This document shows positions 23,201 to 35,140 of a stretch of 64,000 bases of DNA, piece after piece. The position numbers and the translations under genes were made by a program. Location: NCBI GenBank assembly GCA_004352715.1, contig SCFE01000020.1, positions 62,001 to 126,000 on the forward strand, read 5' to 3'. The stretch comes from Hofstenia miamia. Taxonomy: Eukaryota > Xenacoelomorpha > Acoela. The notes below the pieces were generated by a model. That model saw only the letters and a program-made list of their open reading frames with translations, was not told the origin of the DNA and searched no databases. Positions within the stretch are counted from its first letter, which is position 1. Each line of letters starts with the position of its first letter.

Positions 23201-24069
23201 TTGTTCAAAAATGTGAAAAAATAGATTTGTTATTTAGAAGTACACAGAGAAGAAACTAATAACGATAGGGGACAATTATAGGTGTGTCTCCTTACAATTT
23301 TTTGATTTAAGACCCCCTCGGTTCATTCGACAGGGTTTAATAGGCGTGGGTGGTCTATGTGCTTAAAAAGGAACAGATAAAGCTAGTTAACGCTATCATG
23401 AGCCTTAAATCTGACATTTACTTAGGCATGAGATTTGAAGATAATTAAAAAATCTTTAAAGAAATTGGAATTTTTAATGAAAAATAATGAATCTTTTGAC
23501 GTACTTAGGCCAAAACAACACTTTATTACAACTTTTCAACACCATGTTTGGGCAAAATCAATGGATGTGATCTTGCCTTAAGATTTCCAATTTTATAATA
23601 GGCTTGGAGAAATTCCTTGACAAAAAAACGGTTGTTCCTACATAAAAAAACCATGGGAAGTTTAATGTTAACAATTGGTACTTCTAAAAAATCACTTTTA
23701 CACTTAGAAAAAGATTTAGCTGCACACTCATCGACACATATTAAAATCTTGGTCATCCTATATAAAGAAAAAATTGAAAACATTCACTAAAATGCTTTTT
23801 CTATTAAAATTAAATTTACGTTTTTCAAACTTATGTAAAGCTAAACATTTCGCGAACTCAATCTTCACATTGGTGGTCTTCAAGTCGGATGATTTTCTTT
23901 TCATATTTTTTGTAACTCATACAAAATGCAAGATCGAGGTTCCCATTTTTTAGTTTGTAGCGTGAATTCATTTATTAATAATAACTTTCTCAAAAATATG
24001 CATATGTATATCAATCTTAAATGGATAAATATGATTTTACTATTATTATTTCATTTCTTCTCACAGCTT
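20286..24069. other. Long AT-rich stretch without a recognised gene
   Basis: Contains a local duplication of TTTTCAATATA(G/A)AATGTATATTTCTTTGA at 20,950 and 21,033, a possible relic of the CCTTAAACAGCC MITE at 22,632-22,750, and a dispersed repeat TTTCAATATTTCTTAACAGGC at 23,170 that recurs at 50,066 and 51,628. An 85-codon minus-strand frame at 23,526-23,783 resembles nothing I know. Confidence 0.5.
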
Positions 24070-25490
24070 CATGCTGCTATCCCTCTCAGCTCGGGGAACT
24101 CACCAGTTCCCAGGGAGTCTGAGAGCTTTCCTAAGAACTCTAGCTGCTCCTAACAATGCTGCCTTCTGTGCTATTACTCCTCCCCACTTTGCTACTTCCA
24201 AATCCTCCAAGTATCTCTTATGCTTCTTACTCACTGCCCCTAGTGCTCTATCAGATGATCTACGGTCTCCGCCTCTTTCTTAATTAGCCTACACTTATCA
24301 TTTACTTCTACTCTTCTGTGTATATGCTTCTTCACCCAGTTTGTTCATATTGCTTGCTCCTGTGCTGCCATTATCAGTGTTTCTGTTTTTCTTTTTAGTC
24401 CTGCCTTCTTTAACCACTTTTTGCTTTCTTCTCTGTCACATTTTTCTGTGTTCCTCCAGTATTCTCCAGTCTTCTGCCTATACCTGTTTGTCTCTCTAAT
24501 TCCATCCTACTCTGGTATGCTGTCTTTCTTTCACTCTCAGTTCTTATCTTCCTTAACTCTTTAGTGACCTCCAGTAGTGACCCTCGAGGTTGTGCTTCTA
24601 CGTATTCCTTTAGCCCTAGTGCTTCTGCTTCAACAGTTTTCTCCACACTTAGCAGTCCTTCCCCCCCCTTATGCCTTGCCATGTACAGCCTATCTACGTC
24701 TCCATTTAAGTTGAATGCTCTCTCTGCTGCTAGTATCTTTAGCTTGTGTCCGTGTCTAATTCCCTCAGTTCATTCTTATTCCACCTAACTATTCCTGCAG
24801 AATATCTTAACACTGGTATTGGCCATGTATTAATTGCCTTTATACTATTCTGCCCATTTAATGCTGACTTCTGTAGTACTTTCCTTACTCTCCTCGTGTA
24901 TTCTTTTCTTAACCTCGTCTTCATTTCCTCATGATCTGTTCTATCTTTCTCTATAACACGTAAGTACTTGTACCCCTCTTCCTCAATCTTATCCCCACTG
25001 CTCGTCCTCAAACCATCTACATCTACGCACTTGCCTCTGGTCATCGTCACTGTTGCACACTTTCCTAATCCAAATTCCAACCCAGAATCTCTGCTCCACT
25101 TGCTTCTGCAACATCTTCCTTGAACTAGCATACATCTTCAGGTCGTCCATGTACCACAGGTGACTCACTACTCTACCATTCTTCTCCATCTTGTACCCTA
25201 TGCCTGTCTCCTTTAATCTTCCTGTAGTCTTTCCATGCCATTGCTAATTTTGTCTTCCTTCTTCTACAATTCTCCACTACTGCCTGGTCTATTAACAACT
25301 AATCTTTACATCCTCTCGTCTTTGTCCTACATCCCTTCTGCTCCTCTGGTATCAACCTGTTCTGTTCTAAGTAACATGCCAGCCTACTTGAAATCACAGA
25401 AGTTAGCAATTTCCAAGTTGTTGGCAGGCATGTTATTAGCCTGAAGTTGCTTGCCTCTCTACCTTTCTTTGGGTCCATTGGTCTGTGTGG
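24070..25490 (-). pseudogene. R2-like non-LTR retrotransposon, internally deleted polymerase
   Basis: Read on the minus strand from 25,480: LIPEEQKGCRTKTRGCKD and LAMAWKDYRKIKGD (fingers and palm), a deletion, VSHLWYMDDLKMYASS with the catalytic YMDD box near 25,150, then LEFGLGKCATVTMTRGKCVD, INTWPIPVLRYSAGIVRWNK, a further part reading ALGLKEYVEAQPRGSLLEVT, and near 24,340 TNWVKKHIHRRVEVNDKCR. This is the (Y/F)MDDLK-type polymerase and C-terminal region of R2/R4-like LINEs. Several frameshifts and stops make it a relic. It is clearly GC-richer than its surroundings. Confidence 0.8.
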
Positions 25491-25499
25491 ATCCTATAC

Positions 25500-25690
25500 T
25501 ACCACTTCTCGAGTAGACACTCACGATTGTGGAGTCCGCCTGACAGGAGATTCTTGCACCCTTTGACCATTTAAAGCCTTCCGGGGACTGAGGACCTTTT
25601 CTTTTGTTGTCACTATCATATTAGAAAAGTGTCGGGGCAGGGCTCGAACCCGGGTCTTTGCGTTTTACCCCTTGGCCACTGAGGCCCATT
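25500..25690 (-). mobile_element. tRNA-derived SINE
   Basis: The minus strand from 25,688 reads GGGCCTCAGTGGCCAAGGGG (A box TGGCCAAGGGG), then GGTTCGAGCCC (perfect B box) near 25,645. A non-tRNA body follows, with AGTCCCCGGAAGGCTTTAAA and CAGGCGGACTCCACAATCG. The tRNA-like head is not a functional tRNA: the acceptor and anticodon arms do not close. An internal RNA polymerase III promoter is expected from the boxes. Confidence 0.7.
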
Positions 25691-25695
25691 TTTAA

Positions 25696-25697
<2 letters not shown>

Positions 25698-25729
<32 letters not shown>
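25698..25729 (+). repeat. (ATT)n microsatellite
   Basis: Directly upstream of the SINE head. (ATT)n is also the 3' tail of the LINE family at 5,490 and 52,180, so this may be a LINE tail. Confidence 0.8.
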
Positions 25730-25731
<2 letters not shown>

Positions 25732-27295
25732 CTCATTTCATTTTAGAAATTTTATTGATTGTCTGCACTCAAGCAACAACAGTAAGTTTTTTATATAAAT
25801 ATTTATGTTAACTTAAAGTAATATTAGCAAAAATTTCTAAGCAAATAAATAACACATTTTAATTTTTGAAAGTAAATAATATTTTTGGTCTTTTATAATA
25901 TTAGTCCGTGTCTATAAATATTGAGGTTAAATCAAAGAGTTTAAAACATTTAAAAATAATAAAAATGTTTGACTTTTGCCACACTTTCACTTTTCTTTAC
26001 TAAATGAAACTACTTGTTACTGAGTACGTCAATAATTTGAAAATATTCTCTTAAAAAATTACCTTCAAAATTTTCATAAAGCTCATATTAGTTGCATTCG
26101 GGTTTCACTTCATAATGTCAACGGTAGTATTGGATTTCATTTCGTCCTCCTAAGAATGGTCAAAAATACAAATTAGCTGTAAAAATCTTAAGTGACTTTA
26201 AGCTGAAACACAAAATATTTGAATTTGCAATTTGGCTGCTATTAAAGACCTTGATGAAGTAATTGACTCAGGATGGTTTGCAATAATGAAGGCAACCAAA
26301 GTATTTTTTCAAAAGCCAAACTTTCAAGATTTGCTTGGTATAAAAATTCACAAATATTTATATACGTATTTGTAAATTTACATAATTTTTTAAATAATTG
26401 CAATTATAATTCTGTCTCTTCAACACAGAGGTGAAATCGAGCCGATATCTTAGAACCCTCCTGACCTGACGCAACCCAATTCCAGCTCAGCTTCAATGAA
26501 CTCCAGCAGGAACCTTAATTTTAATATCTACATATGAGATTAAACATTATTGCAACCCGCGGAATGAGTCCTGACTAAAAATTTTAAAAGAAAAGTCCGG
26601 TGTAATTTCAAATGTAGAAACTTAGCTAGAGTCTTAGAGTTTGTTCTTTTTGCAAACAATAATAATCTGAGAAATATTATTTTCAATTTCGCGTGAATGA
26701 AATTTCCTATGTTAATACATTAGTTAGACAATCAAAAAATAAATTCTGACGTTTCTTTATCATCTAGAAAAGCATCTAGGATCAATCCCTGTCAGAAAAA
26801 TTTTGTCTGACATTTCACTATTACATATTATGTTGTTGATCTCTCAAAGAACTTGCCAGGATTTTCAAAAATATTATTCAAATTTTTCAATAGAAAAATT
26901 GAAAATGTATATTTCAAATACGTTTTACACCAAAACCTATTAATCTATAAAACCATCTATGCTGATTTATTGCTGAATAAGCCTTCTTGTTTAAGTCGAG
27001 CTATTTCACTTTGTTGTAAAGCATATAATGAACTTGCAAATTGAATTATCACACACCATTTATTTTGAACCAAATCAATTTAGTTTTCCTCCGCTTAGTG
27101 GTGTGCAATTAAAATGATTCAAATTTCTTGAGATGTTTATTTATGGCTATCTAGAGACAATAAGCAGGCAGTCTTAATTTAGAGAGCAATTAGTTCATGT
27201 ATTTTCGACTGATTTGCAAGCTGTTTACAACATCCCATCCTGGAGAACTTAAATAGCTCTTTCACAAGTTTTAATATCAAAAATAACTATTGCAT
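25730..27295. other. No gene seen
   Basis: AT-rich; nothing recognised. Confidence 0.4.
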
Positions 27296-27320
27296 AATAA
27301 TACTACACCATTTCCATATT

Positions 27321-27500
27321 TAATATAGAAAGCGTCAATTGTAATATAGATGACTGAATTTGTAATAAAGAACTCATCTTTGCAATATAGAAAGCGTCAG
27401 ATGTAATATCGAAAATGGTAAATTGTAATATGGAAGTCAAAAATGTAATTCAGAAAATACCATTTGTAATATAGAAATCCGAATTTGTAATATAGAATAA
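27321..27500 (+). repeat. Subterminal array: nine TGTAATATAGA motifs, 21-bp period (left arm)
   Basis: Cores related to TAATATAGA start at 27,321; 27,342; 27,363; 27,383; 27,404; 27,425; 27,446; 27,467; 27,488. Spacing is 21 bp except one of 20. About 11 bases are conserved in each unit and the remainder is variable. The same array is inverted at about 28,205-28,392. This looks like an array of protein-binding sites on one DNA face, probably for the element's own transposase. Confidence 0.75.
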
Positions 27501-27658
27501 TGTGATTTGAGAAAGCCAAACTATGAAGATAATTATATCAATCGTAAAATTTGAAACTGTTGTGTATGATATCGAATACTTTTGAAAATTTGTAACATTG
27601 TTGATTTGATTTTTTGCTTATAATCTCGTTGTTATAAACACATTATAATCAGTCGAAG

Positions 27659-28000
27659 ATGAAAGTAACTGACGAATGCTCAATATGTAAGCATCTAATG
27701 ACCCGAGGAGACCTGAAATACTCCACTAATTGTATGCATTTATTTCATTCAAACTGCATTGAAACAAGCTTGCAAAACGATGATCGATGTCCTCTGTGTC
27801 GACACACAATAACACAGAATGATTTAACAGATTATATTCGAAGAAAAAATGCTGTTAGTTTTAAAGAAGATCGCCGAAGAATCGTTGAATGCTCGAATAA
27901 AGGAGAAGATTGGGTTTCTCTTGCAAAAACTTTGTGCGTTAAGTACAAAACGGCTTATTCTTGGATTCGTTCCGGTGAATACGAGACACCTGGCAAAGGA
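27659..28000 (+). CDS. RING-H2 finger fused to a transposase-type helix-turn-helix, truncated
   Basis: Residues 7-47 form a RING-H2 finger: Cys7-x2-Cys10-x14-Cys25-x-His27-x2-His30-x2-Cys33-x10-Cys44-x2-Cys47, with CPLC at the end. After a basic linker (DYIRRKNAVSFKEDRRRIVE), residues 68-110 resemble the homeodomain-like HTH of IS630/Tc1-mariner-type transposases (GEDWVSLAKTLCVKYKTAYS, then WIRSGEYETPGKG). The frame meets the N at 28,001 and then runs into the inverted copy of its own start, so the natural C-terminus, where a DDE domain would be expected, is missing. RING fingers normally recruit E2 enzymes for ubiquitin transfer; here the role is unknown. Start Met is at 27,659. Confidence 0.65.
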
Positions 28001-28416
28001 NGTCTCCTCGGGTCATTAGATGCTTACATATTGAGCATTCGTCAGTTACTTTCATCTTGGACTGATTATAATGTGTTTATAACAACGAGATTATAAGCAA
28101 AAAATCAAATCAACAATGTTACAAATTTTCAAAAGTATTCGATATCATACACAACAGTTTCAAATTTTACGATTGATATAATTATCTTCATAGTTTGGCT
28201 TTCTCAAATCACATTATTCTATATTACAAATTCGGATTTCTATATTACAAATGGTATTTTCTGAATTACATTTTTGACTTCCATATTACAATTTACCATT
28301 TTCGATATTACATCTGACGCTTTCTATATTGCAAAGATGAGTTCTATATTACAAATTCAGTCATCTATATTACAATTGACGCTTTCTATATTAAATCTGG
28401 AAATGTAGTAGTATTT

Positions 28417-29938
28417 ATAAATTACAAAGCTCTTCTTTTGCATAGCAACTAATGCTCAAAGTAATGCAGCATATATGACACGATTGATTTAATATTACAA
28501 TATATTTATTATTATTTAAACAATGATTGTAGTCAGGCTAGATTTTTTGCAAAAAAATAGAAAATAATTTCAATTGAAAGTATAGTATATGTAAGAATAT
28601 AAATTACATCTAATTAATGAATTTTTATTGTAGAATTTGGATGCTTGTAAGAAAGATAATTAATATTTAAAAATCAGATTAAAATCAACAGAAGCATAAC
28701 CCTTCAAATCAAGTAAAGAGTACATAGATTTACTAAATTACTTGAAGCAGTGACTTTGTCTGTTGATAGAGGTCTCAGATAGAAGATATTAGAATACCAA
28801 CTTGAAAGACGTTGAAATTGGAACAATTTATTCGAGATAACTGAACAAAGATGGAGTTTGATTACAAAGTTTGAGGTTTTGAATGAAGAAATGAAAGTTT
28901 TAAAAAGAATAGAGATAAGTCGGAATATAGAAAATGGAAAAATATTGAATTGGAAAGAAGTTTAAATGGTTGACATTGGAACCCAAAGTAAGTAGTAAAA
29001 GTGAACATGGAATGACCGGAACGTGGGTGGGTCTCTGCCCCATGTCAGTTGGAATTTGACATAAAAATTGAAAATAGAGATATTTGTTTAATAAAGAACT
29101 CATAACTCTTTTGCAAAGTCGAATTCTTACATTTAAAACTTTGAACAAGCATTTCTCAGTGAATATTGGTTTTAAGGACGACTTTGAGCAAACAAAATTG
29201 AAACTACAAACATTTACTGTGCTGTTCTATTGAACAAATACATACACGAATTTCTTGATTGTTTTTTTGAAATACATGCGTGCAATATTGTGAATAAGCG
29301 TTTTGTCAAAAATAAATACTCAAATTTACAAACAAATACCATGATTCAATCTCCTCGGGGGAAACATACGTGAAATTCAACTTTTTTTCTTCTAGTGTAC
29401 ATGTATTCGCGCTAAGCCCAAAATGCGTTGATTCCCTCTGACAAAAATGCAATTTTTTGCATTGATAAAAAACATTCGGGATTTTTGGCTTTTTTCTTGT
29501 ATTGATTGGAAATATTTCTGCCAATTTCACGTAAAGTGCGAGCTTATGATTTATATAATCTATTAAGATATATAAATCAGCAAACAATTTTTAAGGGAAA
29601 ATTATTTTTTAGCAAATACATTCGCATATTGCATCATTTATTTTAGAAAAACACTTTTGTTTCATGAAAATCGAAAACCAAAAAGTTCCCAATTTTAAAG
29701 TTAGATATAAATGACTTATAAAAATAAAAATCATTGCTACATGAAGGTAATGCTAATCTAGAGAATGAAGATATGTTTATGCCAAAAGCATTAAAACTGA
29801 CTTCGCAGTGCTTTTCCAAATTTAAACTACATCAATATTAAAATCGCTTTATAAGTAGATCTGCAATGAAACTTGATTTGAATAATGGAAGATCTTATGT
29901 TTTAATAAATATCTTACAATTTGTTGTTCATTATTTCA

Positions 29939-29987
<49 letters not shown>

Positions 29988-30518
29988 ATATATACATAAA
30001 TATTTATATGTATATATTCAAAAGGCTTCCAGGATATAATATTAGCATGTTAAATATTCTGAAAATATTATTATATAAATGATTGAACTTACACAATATT
30101 TTTCTAAAATCAAATTATTACTAAGTTTATTTTGGAGAAAAGCAATGAGATGCATGTTAAGTAGTGTGTTTATTTCTTTTTACTATTGGTTTCTTGTAAT
30201 ACATGTTTTCAAGTCTGCCCTTCACTAAATATTATCAAATATTTCTGCAGCAAATATTGACTGGCCAAACAATGCATCAATTTTTTGTTGGTTGGATCAC
30301 GCCATCGGTCAGAATGTTTCATTTATTTAAGGAAAGGTCAATTGCAGTAATTATTGATAGATAGTTAAAAATAGGATTAATTATTGCAATACAATAGTAA
30401 GAATAATGTTGTTTGCATTAAATTATAACTTAGTGCTGTTCTTATGTAAATATTATAATCATTTTCAATTTTTAATAATTTTGGCAAATTTAGTGTATTT
30501 TATAAGAGCAAACATATT
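28417..30518. other. No gene seen; contains a (TA)n tract
   Basis: A long TA microsatellite occupies 29,942-29,984. The rest is AT-rich with no recognised frame. Confidence 0.5.
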
Positions 30519-30766
30519 CAGAGGGGCGGAATAAGCGGCCAGGGGGCTGCTCCGGTAGACCTTTTATCAAGGAGCACAATAAATATGAAGAAGCAGCATT
30601 TGCCCTTTATGCTATATTTTGTTAATACATATGCTGATGTGTTATATTTTTCATGAGGATTGTTTGATGTGGACAAAAAATTAGATTATTTTTCAAAAAA
30701 ATAAATTATTTTTTATCCTTTTATAAAGACTGCCCCTGCCCTCTAAGAATTCTTCTGGTGCCTCTG
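30519..30766. mobile_element. hAT-type MITE, 248 bp
   Basis: Left end CAGAGGGGCGGAATAAG and right end ...TCTGGTGCCTCTG share the terminal CAGAGG inverted repeat. Flanks AACATATT and AACCTATT form an 8-bp target duplication with one mismatch, as expected for hAT. Confidence 0.75.
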
Positions 30767-31172
30767 AACCTATTCTGGGCAACCATTTTGTACTATTTGT
30801 ACCTACACAAATATTTGGCATCTCAAATGAAAGCTTACGGCCTAACTATTATCACAGACATAGAGTCTTTAACTTTGAAACAAACAAAATCGATGAAGTT
30901 TGCTTTGTGTCTAAAAGGATATGAGCAGACACTCAATATTAATAATAAATACTTTTAAAACTTTGCTTAGAAACACTTGGAAACCATTTTGTACTTCTAA
31001 AATATTGAAAAGATTTCCAACATGAATTAATTGCAATATTTACAAATCAATTGTTTAAGGTTATAAAGGAAAATATATGTGATGCGTTATCTACTAAAAA
31101 CTTAAGACTTTTCAACTGAAACTATTATTCATATAAAATTGATTTAATTAGTTAACGTTGCATATTTTTTAG

Positions 31173-31445
31173 ATCAACTTTGGAGAAATTGGAGGACCTC
31201 AAACAAATCTTTTTCTATCATCGTCATCATCAGCAATTAAAATTGATTATCGTCTCGATGTAGATATCGATGCAAGATTTTGTGATACCATTTCCATACA
31301 GATATCTCTCAGTGACAGGGGAGAATCTCGACTGGCATTTACTAAAGCACCTGTTATTACTACTTGTTCAGATGTTGGTTGTGTGAATAATAGTTTTACT
31401 CAAAAGATGACTCTAGATAACAGTTATGTAGAAATACTTCCTTTT
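31173..31445 (+). CDS. Large gene, exon A
   Basis: 91 codons, phase 0-0, flanked by TTTTTTAG and GTAAGT. Contains IKIDYRLDVDIDARF and Cys pair TTCSDVGC. Confidence 0.65.
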
Positions 31446-34400
31446 GTAAGTTTTCACATTTTAAAATTTTACAAAAATGTGCCTTCTAACCTAAAATATA
31501 TCAAAATTAAGCATTTAAGAAGTGTACATAGTTATAAGATCGTTGATAGTATTTAAAATAATCGAAATTTACTATAAAGTAATAAGTGTGATTTATCTCC
31601 TAACCCTCGTAGAATCGGATTACTTCTATGTTATGCAATAATGTTTCTTTCCATGATACATACCAATATTGCCTGCATTTTGATCTTCAGGGTTTTCAAG
31701 AATTTATCATTTTTAAAATTATAATATATCAAAAACCTCTACATAATTTTATTTAGCAAACAATTAAAATTATTGAAAATCATTTTGGCATTTTATTTTT
31801 TCAGATAAGATCTTCAAAGATGCATCAATTTTCTTGGACAACAAATTTACAACAGCTCGTTTCAGTTCTTCTATGTTTACATTGTTGCTTTCTTCAATAA
31901 TTTTTGACATTAATTTCTCGAATGTTCCGAGTTTATTTGCATGATGAGCTCTGTACCTTAGCATCCTCCAGAAGTAGATATCGAAAAGACTGAAATCGGG
32001 TGGATGTGGTAACTATCGAAATCCATATCCACGACTAACATATGATTTGCATTCAATTTGGTTAAGAAATTGTTGAGTGTAAATTTTGGGTCCATAATGC
32101 TGGAAAATCAACTCAGAATACTGTTGATGTTGAGAAATTCATGGAAAACCATTGTCTGCCACATTTCCTTGTAATAATTACCATTAACTCACCTGAGATA
32201 AAACTAAGAGTAAGTTTAAGATTAGACGAAAATCTCATCAATATCAATAGTTTTGGAGAATTTAATGACTTCTTATAGTTTTGTGTGTATTCTCATATTG
32301 CTTAAGGTATTTACCATCTAGGCAGTGGTTCTCAAAATTTCTTTGACTGTGATCCCTCAATACTATTTCCAATGTGGCAATGACCCACAAATAAATATTT
32401 TTTTCCTATCACAAATTTGGTAAGCTAAAATTGTCGACGTTTCCTCAATATTTAAGCTATTCGGACAGTTTTTGTCATTTTAAGCGTCTTTTCCATTTCA
32501 AAGCAAACATTCAAGCTTTTAATAACATGCGAAATTTGAGTGATTTATTGAAAAAAATTTCCTAGGAACTAGGCGACCTTTGTGAAAATTGTAATTCGAC
32601 TTCTGAAAGGATCGCGACTAACAAGTTGAGAACCGCTGACCTAGAGAAAGTCATGCCCCATCCTAATGCCAAAAATACTGATGGTTCCAAAGCAACTGAC
32701 TAAATTAAATAAGGAACTTTTAATCAAATTCAGTTATTTCTTGAACTGCTTTTCGATAGTAAGGACGCATTTAAACATTTTGACGCTTAATTCGGTAGGC
32801 AGATATTTGTGGGAAGTCAGAATGTAGAACCATGGAACATACAATTGCATCCCATTGATAGTTCCTGATGGCAAGTTTTGTTTCGAATTTTCAAAAATTC
32901 CCTCTCATTTCTTCTTTAATAAAGGGCTGCAAATATTTTGTACTGCTATAAAGTAATTTTGTTCAAGCAAATTTTTTAATAACACCAGATATTGTAGATA
33001 ATGGAAATCTGCTGTCCTTCAAGTAATTTTTTTGCTATTATAATGATCAAAACTTTTAAAAACAAATGTATTTAGAAATTCCAAAATCTATGCATAACAA
33101 TTACGGTGCTTTTAGAAAGCACTAAATTTGAGTGGTTATTAACAGAACGAACCCCAAAAATCGAACCATACCAACTCATTCTAATCCACCTCCAATTTTG
33201 ATTAACATCTTGCATATCACTGGTTGGGTTTTTTTAAATCTGGACATGTCGGGTTAATCAATAACATTGATATGAATTGCAGGTTACATGAATAGGTTTT
33301 AGTACTGCACTAGAATAATTGAACGGTGTGCTTCATGTAACTGTATTGTGGCAATGAAAATCCTATGCATAGCAAAGCCATTATTTTCCCACTACTGGCT
33401 AGCTAGTTATGTGTGAACACACATATCTTCTTGTTTGTTTTGGTTCAGTCGGGTCAAATTTAGGACGGCGGTTCGGATCGGGTCCAAAACATGTGACCCG
33501 CTTCCAACCCCGTATATAATATATATTGAAAAAACTGTCCGTAACACGTAAAAACACTGTTCAACCTAACTCATCTTATAATTACTTAGTCTGATTTGGC
33601 AGAAGAAACAGTCAGTCTTGATGCTATTGAAACTGCTTACATTTCTGCAGAGATTTCTGTATTCACGGCGGAAATGGTGAAATCATTTTCTGAGACATAT
33701 TACTATGTGCATGCTGCAGTACTGTATTCAGAAGTAAATGACTCATATATTTGGGTAAAGCGACTTGGATACAGTAACGTTGTTCCAATGGTAAGTTGTG
33801 CCACATAAAATGTTTACGAATTGATATAAAAGCTCGAAATCATCTAAGAGCTAAATTAGTTTTGCAAAAAATGATGAATTCTCTAAACATGATAATTAAT
33901 AAGCCTATATATTTTCTTAAGATGAAAATGCTCTGTATTTTAAGAAAATTCATTAGTATAACATGAATTCATAGCGAATTTATGTAGGCCTACAGTACTA
34001 TATTAAAAAAATTTCATCGATACAAAGCAAGATATTTTTCGAAATGAGATTAGATTCTTCTCAATTTGGTTCAGCTACATTTGAAATCCAAAGGTTTTGC
34101 GATACCCAAATTTTGCAAAATACTTTTCATTGGTTTCAATGAAAATGGTTTTGAAAGAAAAGGTTTAGTATATTTCAAGATTGAGATATTTTAAAGGAAA
34201 GTGAATTGCGAATAACTTAATAGCATTGCAATTACTGAAAGCGTGTTGATATATCCGCGGATAACTTTGATTTGAAGTTTATCCTGTTAGTAATAAATGT
34301 TAGTGCACAATCATGAACGCGCTAAGTCCCTGTTTCCACAACCCATCACGAAGAAATTTGTGTTTTTACAAGAGCACTCTGAAAATTACTGGGGTATTTT

Positions 34401-35106
34401 ATTGGTTAGAATATTTCAGAGTGGTCATGTGTTTCCAAGAGAACGATCCAAATTTCATCCTGAAATTTAATTGGTTGATTTATATTCACATATTTACTCC
34501 AATATCCGATCATCTGTTTTTCAAAGGAGAAAATCATTCTGAAACTAAGCACGCTATTCTCAATTATCTCATCATGGTCACACACTCCAATGAAAACACA
34601 CCAAAGATCGTTTGTGAAAATTGCCGGAGCCCTCTCCTGAAACATGCTATCAAAAACCAAAAATGGCGCGCTCTTGCGAAAATGCTCTAAAAGATATCAA
34701 TGATTCAAATTAAGATTGGCATGTACTCGGATTTTAATAGATTTCACCGCTAGAGTCTAGATATGTTGCAAAGAATAGTAAAATTTTATTATGAATCATA
34801 AAATCATAGAATCTAGAATGCTCACGCGGTTTTACAAAAAATGAGCTCGCTTTCAGTTTTTTGCACCTCAACAGCGCAATTTAGGATTTTCTAGCTAACA
34901 ACTATTGGTATTAGTAAACGCTATTCAATAGAAATTTACATAATGTCTATTTCTTAGCTTTTTCAAAATTCTATTCTAGATATTCCATATCCATCAATCG
35001 GGATTCACATAAATTTGAAACAGAAAAGTTGAATTTTTTAAAAATTTTGACTGGAAAATGTTGCATTCTTCAAAATTAGAAGGGACGCAATGTCGCACAA
35101 TTTCAT

Positions 35107-35140
<34 letters not shown>

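Larger units (their letters stand above)
27296..28416. mobile_element. Fold-back element with RING-HTH gene and 21-bp phased arrays
   Basis: Arms 27,296-27,711 and 28,002-28,416 are near-identical inverted copies of about 415 bp. Each arm contains the outer end (ACTAC..CATTTCC), a nine-copy array of TGTAATATAGA at 21-bp spacing, a unique part, and the first 53 bases of the coding frame. The unpaired centre (27,712-28,000) holds the rest of the RING-HTH frame. A single N at 28,001 sits exactly at the inner border of the right arm, so the right arm may be a true inverted duplication or an assembly join. Confidence 0.6.

Noticed and set aside
23526-23783. 85-codon minus-strand frame with Cys and aromatic residues
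   Set aside because: No family recognised, no splice or start context, and frames of this length occur by chance; kept only as a note.
27321-28392. Regularly spaced repeats resembling a CRISPR array
   Set aside because: Units are 21 bp with 9-10-bp variable parts, inverted in a second arm and in animal DNA; no cas genes. They fit transposon subterminal binding sites.
34313-34690. 125-codon plus-strand frame overlapping an 84-codon minus-strand frame in intron B-C
   Set aside because: No recognisable motif and not joinable in phase to the neighbouring exons; more likely a decayed repeat.
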